Origin: Crateriforma conspicua
Lineage (GTDB): Bacteria; Planctomycetota; Planctomycetia; Pirellulales; Pirellulaceae
Length of the DNA stretch: 64,000 nt
NCBI RefSeq assembly: GCF_007752935.1
Contig: NZ_CP036319.1
Coordinates: forward strand, 5,932,501 to 5,996,500
Reading direction: 5' to 3'
Made by a program: the position numbers and the translations under genes. The notes under the pieces are model-generated. The model did no database searches, was not told the DNA's origin, and saw nothing but the letters and a program-made list of their open reading frames with translations. This document shows, one piece after another, positions 8,397-18,091 of this stretch. Numbering within the stretch: position 1 is the first letter of the stretch; every line of letters starts with the position of its first letter.

Positions 8397-11300
8397 CTAA
8401 TTCTTGATCTTGGCTCTTCGTTTCAGCTGATTCAGCTTCTTTCGGCCGCCCTGGTTCACTTCGGTGACAAAGCGGACCAGATCCAAAAACTCCTGGCGGG
8501 TCTTCAGCGTGTTTGCCAACCCGGTCGGCATGGTCGAATTCTTGGACTCGATCACGTCGTCGACATCGTCGATCAAGATCTCACGCGGCTTGCCCTGATC
8601 GGCCGCGATACTGATGACGATCTTGTCGTCGGTTTCCTCGATCAGGAATCCGGACAGAATCGCGCCGTCCAGCGTGATGACATTGACGGTTCGATAGCCC
8701 TCAAGAATCTTGTCCGACGGCTTCAAGATTGATTCGATGACGTGTTGGGCGGTTACGTCATCGCGGGATACCGTCAATTGCGGCCCCAATTGATAACCTT
8801 CGCCGACGTCGTGGCAGGTCGCACAGGCGGTCTTTTCCCAGTAGAAAAGTTTCGCCCCTCGAATCGCATCCCCTTCGGCCGCGGCATCACGCACCAGGTC
8901 GGCGATGGGTTCGGCCAACAACGCCTTTTCCAATTCGCTGCCGGCCACCTGATCTTCGATCAATTCAGGTCGGCTGCCTTCGGGGAACGGATGCATTTCC
9001 AACAGTTCTTCGGGGCTGTAGAAGCGTTGTCGGTCGCCGGTCGCCGCCCGAATCTGTTTCACCTGTTCCGGTGTGATCTCGCTGGCATCGTTCCCCCAAC
9101 TGTTGCGGACGTAGGTCAGCACGCTGGCAATTTCGGCGTCGGTGAACATGTTCCCGATCGCCGTCATTGGCGGCACACCTTGGTTCGTTTCAAAAACCTT
9201 GCCGCGAACGCGAATCTTGCCCCAGATGCCGTGCAAGGTCAGCTTGATCAGACGTTCCGGGTCGCCGTTGATCCACTCACTACCTGCCAACGGCGGATAG
9301 ATGCGAACGACGCCTTCGCCGTTGTCACGGTGACATGCGTAGCAGGAGCCTTCTTCGAAGAAGACTTGTTGGCCCAAGTTGTAGGTACGCGCAAACGCTT
9401 TGTTTTTGAACTTCGGCGATTTGGTGCGGTAATCCTTGGGCTTCATCGCACCTTCCAGCTTGCTAGCCAAAAGCTGTTCGTAATCCACCGACAAGCTGTC
9501 CGGGTCCACCGCACTTGAATCAATGGCCTGTTCGACGAAGGGCTTCAGTGTCCACATCGCACTGTTCAGTGCATTGCGAATCCAACGATCGGTCGGTTGG
9601 GACGCAACGACCAACAAGATGTCGGCACCGGCTTTTTCGCCCATCCATGTTCCGGCGGACAAGGCTTCCAAACGAACCCGGGGATGGGTGTCCTTGGCCG
9701 CCTGCATCAGATACGTCTCGGGTTGATCCAGCAGGTGCAAACAATGGCGGACGACGCGAACGGCCGCGGATCGGACGCGATGATCATCGGCATTCAGACA
9801 CCGCTGCAACAGTTCGGTCGACGGAGCATGTTGGCCCCAGGTTGCCCACAACGATTCCAAGACCAAACGATCGTCACCGGCGTTGGCGTCGGCGAACTGC
9901 ATCGCGGCGTTCAACACGTTTTGGCGATCACGGCCGCGCAATTCGCGATGGGATCGTTTCCGAGCATTCAGCTCGGGCAGTTTCATGTTCTCAAACAATT
10001 GTTGGATCGAAGCGCCGGCCACCTGCGGCGGATCAACCAACGGGCGCTGCTTGTGAGTGATGCGATAGATCCGGCCATATTCGGAATTCCGCAGCGGATC
10101 ACGCGCGCTGTGTTGCATGTGACCGATCAGCGTGTTGTGCCAATCGATGAAGTACAGACTGCCGTCGGGAGCCACTTCCAAATCACAAGGACGAAAATTG
10201 CCGTCGGTCGATTCGATCAAGTTTTGACGGAACTTGCCTTTGATTTCAGCGCCGTCTTCGACCGTGTTGTATTGCTTGATTCCCAAGAATCCGATCGTGT
10301 TGGCGTACAGATAGTCGCCTTGCACGTCGTCGGGAAAATGTCGGCTGTGCAAAAATTCCGATCCCGAGGTCGGCCGCGTGTGGTGTTCGTAGTTGAACTT
10401 CGAAACCTTCGGCACCTCCATCGAATGCGGAATATTCATCGAATAGCCCAGCATCCAATACTGTGAACCACCCGATGCGTCGTTGACGAACGTTTGCCCG
10501 TACTCGTCATGGGCGACGCCCCACGGGTTGGAAACGTCGGTTTGCATCACGCGTTCGACTTTCCACGAATTGGGATCGAACCGCCAAACGCCGCCGTCGG
10601 TCATCCGCTGGGGGCCCCAAGGCGTTTCAACTTGGCTGTGCAAAAACCGACCTTCGCACATGTAGATGCCGTTGCCGTTGTCCACATCAAAAGCGGAAAT
10701 CGCGTGGTGGGTGTCATGGGGATCGAACCCGTCCAGCAGCGTCACCATTTCGTCGGCGTGATCATCACCATCGCTGTCTTTCAACAAGACCAAAAACGGT
10801 TCCTGCGAAAGATACACGCCTTCGGGTGCCAATTCGAAACCGATGGGCATGTGCAAACCGTCGGCAAAGACGATTTCCTTGTCGGCGCGCCCGTCGCCAT
10901 CGGTGTCTTCGTAAATCAGAATTTTGTCGTTGGGTTTGGCGTCGCCCGGTTTGTAGTGCGGATAACTGGGCAGCGTCGAAACCCACAGCCGTCCCTGGTT
11001 GTCGAAACGCATTTGGGCCGGATTCCCCAAATTCGGAAAATCTTGTTCCGACGCGAACAACGAAACGTCGTAACCATCCGGCAGCGTGAACGTTTTCATC
11101 GCTTCGTTTTCGGGATCCAGATAATCCAGCGTTCCGTTCTTTTCGCTTGCCCGGTAATTGGTCTCCACGGTCGACAAGGGACGGGTGATCGAATCGTCGA
11201 CTTCGATGGTGGACGATTTTCCTTGTGCAATCGCCCACAGGTTGCGATCTCGCAAGACCGTCATCTGGCGGATCTTTTCGATCTCCTCGGGATAGTTGAA

Positions 11301-12350
11301 ATTCCCGTACGGTGCCCAGCGGCGACCATACGCGTGAACGCCGTTGAGCATGCGGTAATCATTTCGCCAAAACCATGCTTTGTCTTTGACCGCTTGATAC
11401 AACAGCGAATCGGTTTCCGGGACTTGTGCATCGGCCCCGAACAACTGTTGCATGATGACCGGTGCCAGTTTTCGATAACCGGCCTCGGACAGATGGACGC
11501 CGTTGATCGTCAGCGGTTCGTCGGAAGTGGTGAACCACTGCAGCGTGGGTGAGAACAGATCCAGATACCCGACCTGCATTTCTCCGGCGACCTGGGCGAC
11601 GGCATCCGCGTAATTGCGCAGCAATAAATTTCGTTCGTCCGCATCGGGCAGGTTGAACTCGCTCAACTGCTGCATCGCGATTGGGCTGGCCAAAACCAGA
11701 CGCGGCGGCCGATCGGCGTTTTGACGATAGGAACGCGATCGCGTGTGCTGGACAAACGCCCGCAATTCATTCTTGAAGTTTTCGATCCCTTCGGTGCCGT
11801 CAAACGACTCGTTGAATCCAAAAAAGGCAACGATCGTGTCGGCACCGACGATGGTCAGCCATTCGTCGGGACTGGGATAATGCCCTTCGCCCAAGTGAGC
11901 TTTGATTTCCGGTCGAAACTGGCTGGCCCCCGGAAACGCCCAAGGATCATCACGTCCCGCTTCGGGCCGAAAGCTTGGCGTGTGCCCCGGATATCCCATG
12001 TTTCGAAACGTTAATTCGGCCTGGGGAAACTGTTGATACAGCGATGATTCAAAAGCATTGAACAATTCCATCCGCGCGGCCAATCCATTGCCCAAAAACA
12101 CGATCGTTTCGCCGTCACGGGGCTGAAGCGGCAAGGTGACCGCATCGGCGATCTCTTTGACGGGCGAAGGTTGCAGGTATTCGGGACGCACACGTTTGGT
12201 TTGCTGCGTTTCATTGTCGGTGACGGTCGTGATCACGTCGGGGGTCCAATCACCATCGATCACGCCATCCTGTGCGGTGGCTGGCGGAATGGACGAAAGG
12301 AAAGCCGCCACGAACAACAACGTTGGCAGGGCGCAAGAGAGCTTTGGCAT
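8397..12350 (-). CDS. Secreted SGNH hydrolase/dehydrogenase/HEAT/cytochrome c fusion
   Basis: 1317 residues with a signal peptide (about 1-27, ending PATA/QDG). Visible parts in order: an SGNH/GDSL-like hydrolase (about 45-290; FLGNGLA near the start, INGVHLSEAGY near the end); a beta-propeller of the planctomycete membrane-bound dehydrogenase type (about 400-790; repeated D-x-D-x-D-G turns such as YEDTDGDGRAD); HEAT-like repeats (about 800-940); a cytochrome c domain with CYACH near residue 1002; and a second heme site CATCH near 1177 within the Pirellula/Verrucomicrobium heme-binding module that ends the protein. Such proteins are thought to oxidise sugars or polyols in the periplasm, but the substrate is unknown. 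The ATG at 12350 starts the leader; the open frame continues upstream without one. A strong terminator follows. Confidence 0.85.
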   Translation of the reverse strand: MPKLSCALPTLLFVAAFLSSIPPATAQDGVIDGDWTPDVITTVTDNETQQTKRVRPEYLQPSPVKEIADAVTLPLQPRDGETIVFLGNGLAARMELFNAFESSLYQQFPQAELTFRNMGYPGHTPSFRPEAGRDDPWAFPGASQFRPEIKAHLGEGHYPSPDEWLTIVGADTIVAFFGFNESFDGTEGIENFKNELRAFVQHTRSRSYRQNADRPPRLVLASPIAMQQLSEFNLPDADERNLLLRNYADAVAQVAGEMQVGYLDLFSPTLQWFTTSDEPLTINGVHLSEAGYRKLAPVIMQQLFGADAQVPETDSLLYQAVKDKAWFWRNDYRMLNGVHAYGRRWAPYGNFNYPEEIEKIRQMTVLRDRNLWAIAQGKSSTIEVDDSITRPLSTVETNYRASEKNGTLDYLDPENEAMKTFTLPDGYDVSLFASEQDFPNLGNPAQMRFDNQGRLWVSTLPSYPHYKPGDAKPNDKILIYEDTDGDGRADKEIVFADGLHMPIGFELAPEGVYLSQEPFLVLLKDSDGDDHADEMVTLLDGFDPHDTHHAISAFDVDNGNGIYMCEGRFLHSQVETPWGPQRMTDGGVWRFDPNSWKVERVMQTDVSNPWGVAHDEYGQTFVNDASGGSQYWMLGYSMNIPHSMEVPKVSKFNYEHHTRPTSGSEFLHSRHFPDDVQGDYLYANTIGFLGIKQYNTVEDGAEIKGKFRQNLIESTDGNFRPCDLEVAPDGSLYFIDWHNTLIGHMQHSARDPLRNSEYGRIYRITHKQRPLVDPPQVAGASIQQLFENMKLPELNARKRSHRELRGRDRQNVLNAAMQFADANAGDDRLVLESLWATWGQHAPSTELLQRCLNADDHRVRSAAVRVVRHCLHLLDQPETYLMQAAKDTHPRVRLEALSAGTWMGEKAGADILLVVASQPTDRWIRNALNSAMWTLKPFVEQAIDSSAVDPDSLSVDYEQLLASKLEGAMKPKDYRTKSPKFKNKAFARTYNLGQQVFFEEGSCYACHRDNGEGVVRIYPPLAGSEWINGDPERLIKLTLHGIWGKIRVRGKVFETNQGVPPMTAIGNMFTDAEIASVLTYVRNSWGNDASEITPEQVKQIRAATGDRQRFYSPEELLEMHPFPEGSRPELIEDQVAGSELEKALLAEPIADLVRDAAAEGDAIRGAKLFYWEKTACATCHDVGEGYQLGPQLTVSRDDVTAQHVIESILKPSDKILEGYRTVNVITLDGAILSGFLIEETDDKIVISIAADQGKPREILIDDVDDVIESKNSTMPTGLANTLKTRQEFLDLVRFVTEVNQGGRKKLNQLKRRAKIKN

Positions 12351-12665
12351 GTCGCAGAAAAAGCCGTGCAAGGAGGGATTCGAAATGGGCCGGCCGCCAG
12401 GTAGGGCCACGCGGAAGACGCAGCGACGGCGTTGGGGGAAAGAGGGAGCCCCGCGGGTACCCGAGTATAGTTGACCGACCGGATCCGCGTCATAACACCG
12501 CACACGATTCCGGAACCGACAGATGCGGCAACGCCGGCAAGATCTATCTTGCATCAACCCACGGACGTGCGAATCCACCAAACGCTGGATCATCCGTCCC
12601 CGGAATCCGCGCCGGGTCGCCCCCAGCCAGCATTGATCATGCGTCCACCGTCGTCACGCGGCAGA
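12351..12665. other. Intergenic region, 315 bases
   Basis: This stretch lies upstream of the large cytochrome gene and downstream of the DUF3500 gene, both on the minus strand. It should hold the promoter of the cytochrome gene and the 3' end of the DUF3500 transcript. Open frames that cross it have no leader, no ribosome binding site and no recognisable motif. I see no hairpin with a T tract. Confidence 0.5.
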
Positions 12666-13844
12666 TCATTCGCCGTGATGATGCGAATGGTAGTGCTGGC
12701 GCAACAGATCTTTTTCGTAATCGTTGCCGTTGGGTGTTCGCAGAACCGCGTGAATGTGATCACGAGTGGGGCGATCGCTGCGGAACGGTGCGACACGACG
12801 TTGATGATCAAACTCGATCAGAACAACAGGGCTTTGGATGCGATAATAGAAAACGCTGTCCGCCTTGGTGTCGCCGATCCACGCAAAGTACGTTTGGTCC
12901 AGGTGCGACCTGACTTCATCCATTTTGATTTCGGCATGCCCGTCGCGCATGTTCCCAACAAAAGACTGGACGACTTCGATCAACAGGTCGCGTTGCTTTT
13001 GATCCAACTTGGAAGCTTCGATGCCGGCATAATCAATGTTCACGTTGTCGCGATACGCTTGGGCCAATGCATTGTTTCCCGGCTTGGCTCGTGACAAGAT
13101 CGCTTTGGATTGCTGGTCCGCATCTAAGGCTTGAATCAATTGCAATGCTTTGTCTTGCTGTTCTTGCAAGACGACCGTACCGGCAAACTCACCACTGACC
13201 GCATGCACCGGTTCGCTGCCGACAAAGACAGGCGACATCACGACTTGGTCGCCCAGAACAAAGTAGTTGATGATCAGGTGGTGCCCATCGATCTGCCATC
13301 CCCACGGTTCCGTTTCCGATGGTTTACCCATGATGGTGATCCAATACAGCCAGCGACCATATTCGTCATAGTTGTCAGCCAACTCCGCCAGCGTTCCGTT
13401 CAGCTTCATGATGTCCTTGGACAACTTCAGACCTTTGGCGCTCAAACTGGCCTGCAACAACCCGAACGCATGATCGCGCTGGCGGTCGTCCATTTCATCA
13501 AAGCCGACACCTTGCCGCTTGGGAAAGTGCCGGTTGTCCCATTGCCGCCATTCCGCATCGTCCACCGGGAAGACCGTTTTTTCACGTTGCTGATCGGTCA
13601 ACGACGCCAAGAACGCATCGGCCGCTTCGACCACGGGCTTCGTGCTGACACCGGTGGATTCGATTTTGAACACGCCGGGTTGGATCTCTCCGCCTGCGGT
13701 GACACCGCGAAACGGTTCATCCACCGCTGAGTTGCCACCGCCGCGCATCGGTCGGCGACGACCTTGCTGGGAATACGCGGTGACAGCGATCCCGACAAGA
13801 CAGACGACCAGCAAACCGAAAGCAAAGACATGACGAATTTTCAC
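12666..13844 (-). CDS. Secreted DUF3500-family protein
   Basis: 392 residues. The GTG at 13844 begins a leader ([25 protein letters not shown]) and has AAGG eight bases upstream; the longer frame adds a basic extension and is less likely. The mature protein matches my memory of DUF3500 proteins: [20 protein letters not shown] at the start of the domain, the motif [29 protein letters not shown] in the middle, and a histidine-rich C-terminus (HYHSHHHGE) that could bind a metal. The biochemical role of the family is not established. It is probably extracytoplasmic. It lies alone between two other minus-strand genes. Confidence 0.8.
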   Translation of the reverse strand: MKIRHVFAFGLLVVCLVGIAVTAYSQQGRRRPMRGGGNSAVDEPFRGVTAGGEIQPGVFKIESTGVSTKPVVEAADAFLASLTDQQREKTVFPVDDAEWRQWDNRHFPKRQGVGFDEMDDRQRDHAFGLLQASLSAKGLKLSKDIMKLNGTLAELADNYDEYGRWLYWITIMGKPSETEPWGWQIDGHHLIINYFVLGDQVVMSPVFVGSEPVHAVSGEFAGTVVLQEQQDKALQLIQALDADQQSKAILSRAKPGNNALAQAYRDNVNIDYAGIEASKLDQKQRDLLIEVVQSFVGNMRDGHAEIKMDEVRSHLDQTYFAWIGDTKADSVFYYRIQSPVVLIEFDHQRRVAPFRSDRPTRDHIHAVLRTPNGNDYEKDLLRQHYHSHHHGE

Positions 13845-14116
13845 GGCAAACCTTTTTGATCCAGAACGAACGACCGAGGCAACAAACACACGGTGCCCAT
13901 CGTGGGCAAACGCCAGATTAAGGCACGGCCGACCCCGGCGGGCATTTTCTTTGCGAAAAGACGAGTGTGATGCAACGCAATGTGGTCAATTGCCGGCCGT
14001 CGATTGTCGGGATCCGCGATGGCTGCCGCCCAATCGGGTTGAAACATCTCGTGGTGAAACGAAGTTGCTTTGCCGATGCATCGCAGCGTCTTACAGTCAC
14101 TTCGATACGGCGTTGA

Positions 14117-14989
14117 TCAGTTGGGACGTTGTGGTCGACCACCCGCACGGCCGCCTTGTCCGCGAGGTCCACCGGGTCCGCCTTCGCCACCAGGCCCTTG
14201 TCCACCGGGCCCGCGACGCATCAGCTGTTCGGCTGCCTTGGCCAATTCACCGGCGTCCAGCTTTCCGTCGCCATCGGCATCAAACTCCATCGCCTCGCGT
14301 ACGAACTGATCGGGGCTGGGAGGTCCACCGCGTTCGCCACCGGGACCGCCTGCTCCTGGGCCCCCCGGTCCTGGGCCCCCCGGTCCTGGGCCCCCCGGTC
14401 CTGGGCCACGGCCGCCGCGATTTCCGGGACCGGCTCCCGCCGACGCCTTGTCCAACTCATCCTTGTCCAGCACGCCGTCCTTATTAGCGTCATAGCGATC
14501 CAGCGCCATTTGCATGCGAGCCGGCAATTCGTCTTTGCTGACTTTGCCGTCACCATTTTCATCAAAACTCATGATACGGCTGACGAACCCGCCACCATCC
14601 CCACGCCCGTCGGCCCCACGTCCGCCACGGCCTTCGCCGCCACGACCTTCGGGGCCACCGGCATAGCGCTGGTGCATCGGATCAAATTCGTCATTGGACA
14701 GCCGACCGTCGCCATTACGATCCAACTTTTTCAGTGCGTCGCTGGCCTTTTGAATCTCCGCACCGGAAATGACATGATCGCCATCGGTGTCCAAAGCTTC
14801 GGCAATCGCATTGGGTGGCGGCCCGCCGGGACCACCAAAGTCGGGTCCGCCACGGCCGGGGCCACCAAAACCTTGGCCGCCGAAACCAGGGCCACCTTGG
14901 CCACGTCCGCCGGGCGGCTGTGCTTGGATCGCGGAAGTGACAAGAACCGCCAACGCGGATGCCATGACAATGGGCAGGGTGAATTTCAC
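14117..14989 (-). CDS. Secreted EF-hand calcium-binding protein
   Basis: 290 residues. The GTG start at 14989 has AGGAG nine bases upstream and begins a signal peptide that ends at AIQA/QPP. Glycine/proline-rich linkers alternate with five EF-hand loops: DTDGDHVISGAE, DRNGDGRLSNDE, DENGDGKVSKDE, DANKDGVLDKDE and DADGDGKLDAGE. All keep the acidic positions 1, 3, 5 and 12 or close substitutes, so calcium binding is likely. A run of GPGPGG repeats between the fourth and fifth loops is encoded by a tandem DNA repeat. Proteins of this layout are common in planctomycetes; a role in the cell surface or calcium storage is inference. Confidence 0.85.
   Translation of the reverse strand: MKFTLPIVMASALAVLVTSAIQAQPPGGRGQGGPGFGGQGFGGPGRGGPDFGGPGGPPPNAIAEALDTDGDHVISGAEIQKASDALKKLDRNGDGRLSNDEFDPMHQRYAGGPEGRGGEGRGGRGADGRGDGGGFVSRIMSFDENGDGKVSKDELPARMQMALDRYDANKDGVLDKDELDKASAGAGPGNRGGRGPGPGGPGPGGPGPGGPGAGGPGGERGGPPSPDQFVREAMEFDADGDGKLDAGELAKAAEQLMRRGPGGQGPGGEGGPGGPRGQGGRAGGRPQRPN
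14354..14407 (-). repeat. 15-bp tandem repeat coding for Gly-Pro-Gly-Gly-Pro
   Basis: Three perfect copies of a 15-base unit, plus most of a fourth, run from 14354 to 14407 inside the EF-hand gene. Each unit encodes five residues (PGPGG), so copy-number change would keep the reading frame and only lengthen or shorten the linker. Confidence 0.9.
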
Positions 14990-15205
14990 GACAAGGATCT
15001 CCTGGTTTCGAAATGCTGAATCACCGTGGATCGGCGACGGACTGATTCCGCCGGCCGAATCTTCCCCGATAGCAAAGATGGAAAAGTCGGGTCTTTTCGA
15101 GGCAACGACCGGCGAAAGCGTCGACCATCGTCTCGTCATCGATTCATGCGTCGAAACCCGGAGGTCCGGGCCAAGGTTCAGCGACTTTTTCTAGTCCTGG
15201 CTTGG

Positions 15206-16519
15206 TCAGACTTCCCACCCGGATCGATAGGTCTTGCTGATGTACTGATTCGCCTGGGAATCATTGGTCACCTTCAAATTCGCCGCGTCCCACTGGATCG
15301 CCCCGCCCGTCCGATAAGCAACATTGCCCAACAACACCGTTTCAGTCAGCGGACCGGAATAGTCAAAGTTGCATGTGGTGGGCGTGCCGTCCTTGCATGC
15401 CTTGATCCATTCCGCATGGTGACCAATCGAATCGGGGATCGACGGCTCGGGGGGCTGGAAATCGGCGAACTTGTCTTCCGGCAACAACTGGTACTGACCA
15501 TAGGTGGCCACCATTTTTCCTTCGGTACCGACAAACAGGACGCCGGAGCCGGGTACCGCATGGCCATCGATTTCTTTCGGCGCATGGTTTCCGTCGTACC
15601 AGATCAACTCCAGCGGCCCGTGCTGATCGCTGGCAGCAAATTGATACTTCACCGTCAAACCCAGCGGGCAAGTTTCCGGGTGCGGCGGTTCGCCTTCGGC
15701 CTGGATATTTTCAGGATACTTCAGCCCCAATGCCCAAAACGGCAAATCCATGTAGTGACATCCCATGTCACCCAAGGTGCCTTGACCGAATTCCCACCAA
15801 CGTCGCCACTGGGCCGGATGATATTGACCTTTGGCATAGGGACGCTTCGCAGCGGGGCCGATCCACAGGTCCCAATCCAATTGCGGCGGAACCGGGTCGG
15901 CGGTCGAGGGCAATTCACCGCCGCCCCAAGCTTTATTGACCCAAACATGCACTTGGGTAACATCACCGATCGCGCCACTGCGGATGATCTCCACCACGCG
16001 TCGATAGTTTGCACCAGCGTGAATCTGCGTTCCCATTTGCGTCGCGACACCTTTGTGCCGCGCCGCGTTGGTGATCTTGCGTGCTTCGGCCACGGTGTGC
16101 GTCAACGGTTTTTCGCAGTAGCAATGCAGACCGGATTCGATCGCGCGGATCGTGGCGGGTGCGTGATGATGGTCACTCGCCCCGATGACGATCGCGTCGG
16201 CTTTATCCGCCATCGCGTCAATCATCTCTCGATAATCTCGAAAGGCCACGGCGTTGGGGAAATCCGCGTGTGCTTTGTCCAAGTAGTTTTGGTCGACATC
16301 ACACAGCCCGACGATTTCCTGGTCGCGGACTTCGCGAATGTTGGCCGCTGCCCGGTTCGCGGTGCCCACGCAAAGCAAACGCAAACGCTGTCCGGCGGAC
16401 CTGGATTCTTCGGCGGCAACCTGTCCCCACACCCCGCCCGCGATCATCCCGCCTGCCATGGCGGACAGCATGTCACGGCGATCGATCGGTGACGTCATTG
16501 AATGAATCGGTTTGGTCAT
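15206..16519 (-). CDS. Gfo/Idh/MocA-family oxidoreductase with Tat-type leader
   Basis: 437 residues. The leader carries RRDMLSAMAGGMIAGGVWG, a twin-arginine-like export signal. An N-terminal Rossmann domain follows (LLCVGTANRAA, then VGLCDVDQNYLDKA). The family motif EKPLTHTVAEAR supplies the usual catalytic lysine, and the C-terminal substrate domain contains GDMGCHYMDLPFWALGLKYP. These enzymes oxidise or reduce sugars and related compounds with NAD(P). The Tat signal suggests folding with cofactor before export, which is common for planctomycete members. ATG 16519 has GGAG eight bases upstream. The substrate cannot be told from sequence. Confidence 0.88.
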   Translation of the reverse strand: MTKPIHSMTSPIDRRDMLSAMAGGMIAGGVWGQVAAEESRSAGQRLRLLCVGTANRAAANIREVRDQEIVGLCDVDQNYLDKAHADFPNAVAFRDYREMIDAMADKADAIVIGASDHHHAPATIRAIESGLHCYCEKPLTHTVAEARKITNAARHKGVATQMGTQIHAGANYRRVVEIIRSGAIGDVTQVHVWVNKAWGGGELPSTADPVPPQLDWDLWIGPAAKRPYAKGQYHPAQWRRWWEFGQGTLGDMGCHYMDLPFWALGLKYPENIQAEGEPPHPETCPLGLTVKYQFAASDQHGPLELIWYDGNHAPKEIDGHAVPGSGVLFVGTEGKMVATYGQYQLLPEDKFADFQPPEPSIPDSIGHHAEWIKACKDGTPTTCNFDYSGPLTETVLLGNVAYRTGGAIQWDAANLKVTNDSQANQYISKTYRSGWEV

Positions 16520-16689
16520 CGGTGGGACTCCAGGGCGGGCAGAAATGGACACCCGCAGTTTATCCCCATCGGCGTCATCGTTGTTTCGCTGTCACGACCA
16601 GACGACGGTGAGGTGCGATGGGCCACCCCAGAAGCCACGTCAATGCCGGGCACAGGGCGCCTTGGTGGCTTTGGTGTAAAACGTCATCC

Positions 16690-18087
16690 ATGACATCCCG
16701 TGATTCGCAAAGTGAACCGACGCCTCCCGCCCCCGGGGCAACACCCCAAACCGGTGGGATGATGGGACCCTGGCGTTCGCGGATTCACGTCGGCGAAGGT
16801 GCCAGCGTGGCTTGGGCGACGACATGGTTCTTTTTCATCCTGCTTAGCTATTCCATCGTGCGACCACTTCGCGAAACGATGGGAGCGATCGTTGGCCCAA
16901 ACGGCTTGCAAGGTCTGATGCTGATCACCTTTGGGGTCATGCTGGTGGCTGTTCCCGCTTATGCCGCCTTGGTCGCTCGACTTCCCCGACGCTGGGTCGT
17001 CCGGATCGTCTTTCACTTCTTTTGTGTTTGTCTGCTTCTTTTCGCTATCGGGTTACAGTCCAGCAGCGAAACGCTTCGATCCTGGACCGCTTGGGTCTTC
17101 TTCATTTGGGTGAACGTCTTCGCCTTGGTTGCGACCAGTGTTTTTTGGTCGGTGTTGGCCGACTTGTTTTCGAATCGACAGGGCAAGCGTCTGTTTGGAA
17201 TGATCGCCGCAGGTGGCACCGTCGGCGCGATCACGGGTTCCCTTTTGACCAGTCAGCTTGCAGCGTCCACGTCGACCAGCTTGATCCTTTTGTTGCCTCT
17301 GGCGGCGATCCAGTGTGGTTTGTGGTGCGCGTGGCGACTGGAAAAACAGACGGATCGTTTGCACCGCTCGGATCCCGATCGCGAACAGCATCGCGACGAC
17401 GGACGTCCCACCGGCGGCGGTCTGTTGACGGGCATTGCGCGGGTGCTTATGTCTGGATATCTGGCATCGATCTGCGGCTTCTTGGTGTTGATCCAAGCCG
17501 GCGGAACGATGCTGTATTTTCAGCAAGCGGAAATCGTAGCGCAACAGGTGGCCGACGACGGCCAGAAAACGCAATTGTTCGCTTACATCGATCTGGGTAC
17601 ACAAACGCTGACGCTGCTGTTGCAGATCGTTTTCGCCGGTCCGATCTTACGCCGTCTCGGGGTCAGCGTGGCCTTGGTGTTATTGCCGCTGGTTTACGGG
17701 CTCGGCTTTTCCGCCTTGGCGGTGTCGCAAACGCTGCCGATCCTGGTGGTCACGATGATTGCCTGTCGTTCGACCGCCTATGGAATCGCGGTTCCCGCCC
17801 GCGAAGTGCTTTTCACCGTGGTCAGCCGCGAAGACAAATATAAATCGAAGAACTTCATCGACACGGTGGTGCTGCGAGGAGGCGACGCGCTGACCGGGCA
17901 AATCTTCGGTTCGCTTCGAAACTTTGCCGGCCTCGGCTTGGCAACGTTGAACATCTGTGCCATTCCGATCGCAATCGGATGGGGCGTGCTGGCATGGAAT
18001 CTGGGCCGGCAACAACGGCGTCTGGCACAACAAGCCAATGCCAGCGGTGGCGACGTGTCAGCACCGGACGATAAAGAATCACGCTAG
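16690..18087 (+). CDS. NTT/MFS-like 12-helix transporter (ATP:ADP antiporter related)
   Basis: 465 residues with a hydrophilic N-terminus of about 35 residues and then 11-12 hydrophobic helices. The first helix and loop (FFFILLSYSIVRPLRETMG) and the segment FWSVLADLFSNRQGKRLFGMIAAGGTVGAITG resemble the nucleotide transporter (NTT/Tlc) family and its free-living bacterial relatives. NTT proteins of intracellular bacteria exchange ATP for ADP; the substrate of the free-living relatives is not settled, so nucleotide transport is only a suggestion. It sits in the inner membrane, is transcribed alone, and converges on the minus-strand gene at 18092. Confidence 0.7.
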   Translation: MTSRDSQSEPTPPAPGATPQTGGMMGPWRSRIHVGEGASVAWATTWFFFILLSYSIVRPLRETMGAIVGPNGLQGLMLITFGVMLVAVPAYAALVARLPRRWVVRIVFHFFCVCLLLFAIGLQSSSETLRSWTAWVFFIWVNVFALVATSVFWSVLADLFSNRQGKRLFGMIAAGGTVGAITGSLLTSQLAASTSTSLILLLPLAAIQCGLWCAWRLEKQTDRLHRSDPDREQHRDDGRPTGGGLLTGIARVLMSGYLASICGFLVLIQAGGTMLYFQQAEIVAQQVADDGQKTQLFAYIDLGTQTLTLLLQIVFAGPILRRLGVSVALVLLPLVYGLGFSALAVSQTLPILVVTMIACRSTAYGIAVPAREVLFTVVSREDKYKSKNFIDTVVLRGGDALTGQIFGSLRNFAGLGLATLNICAIPIAIGWGVLAWNLGRQQRRLAQQANASGGDVSAPDDKESR

Positions 18088-18091
18088 CGGT

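Noticed and set aside
14129-15019. Plus-strand open frame opposite the EF-hand gene
   Set aside because: Its sequence is a mirror of the Gly/Asp-rich codons of the EF-hand gene, with repeated SWAPR segments from the tandem repeat; there is no leader or motif.
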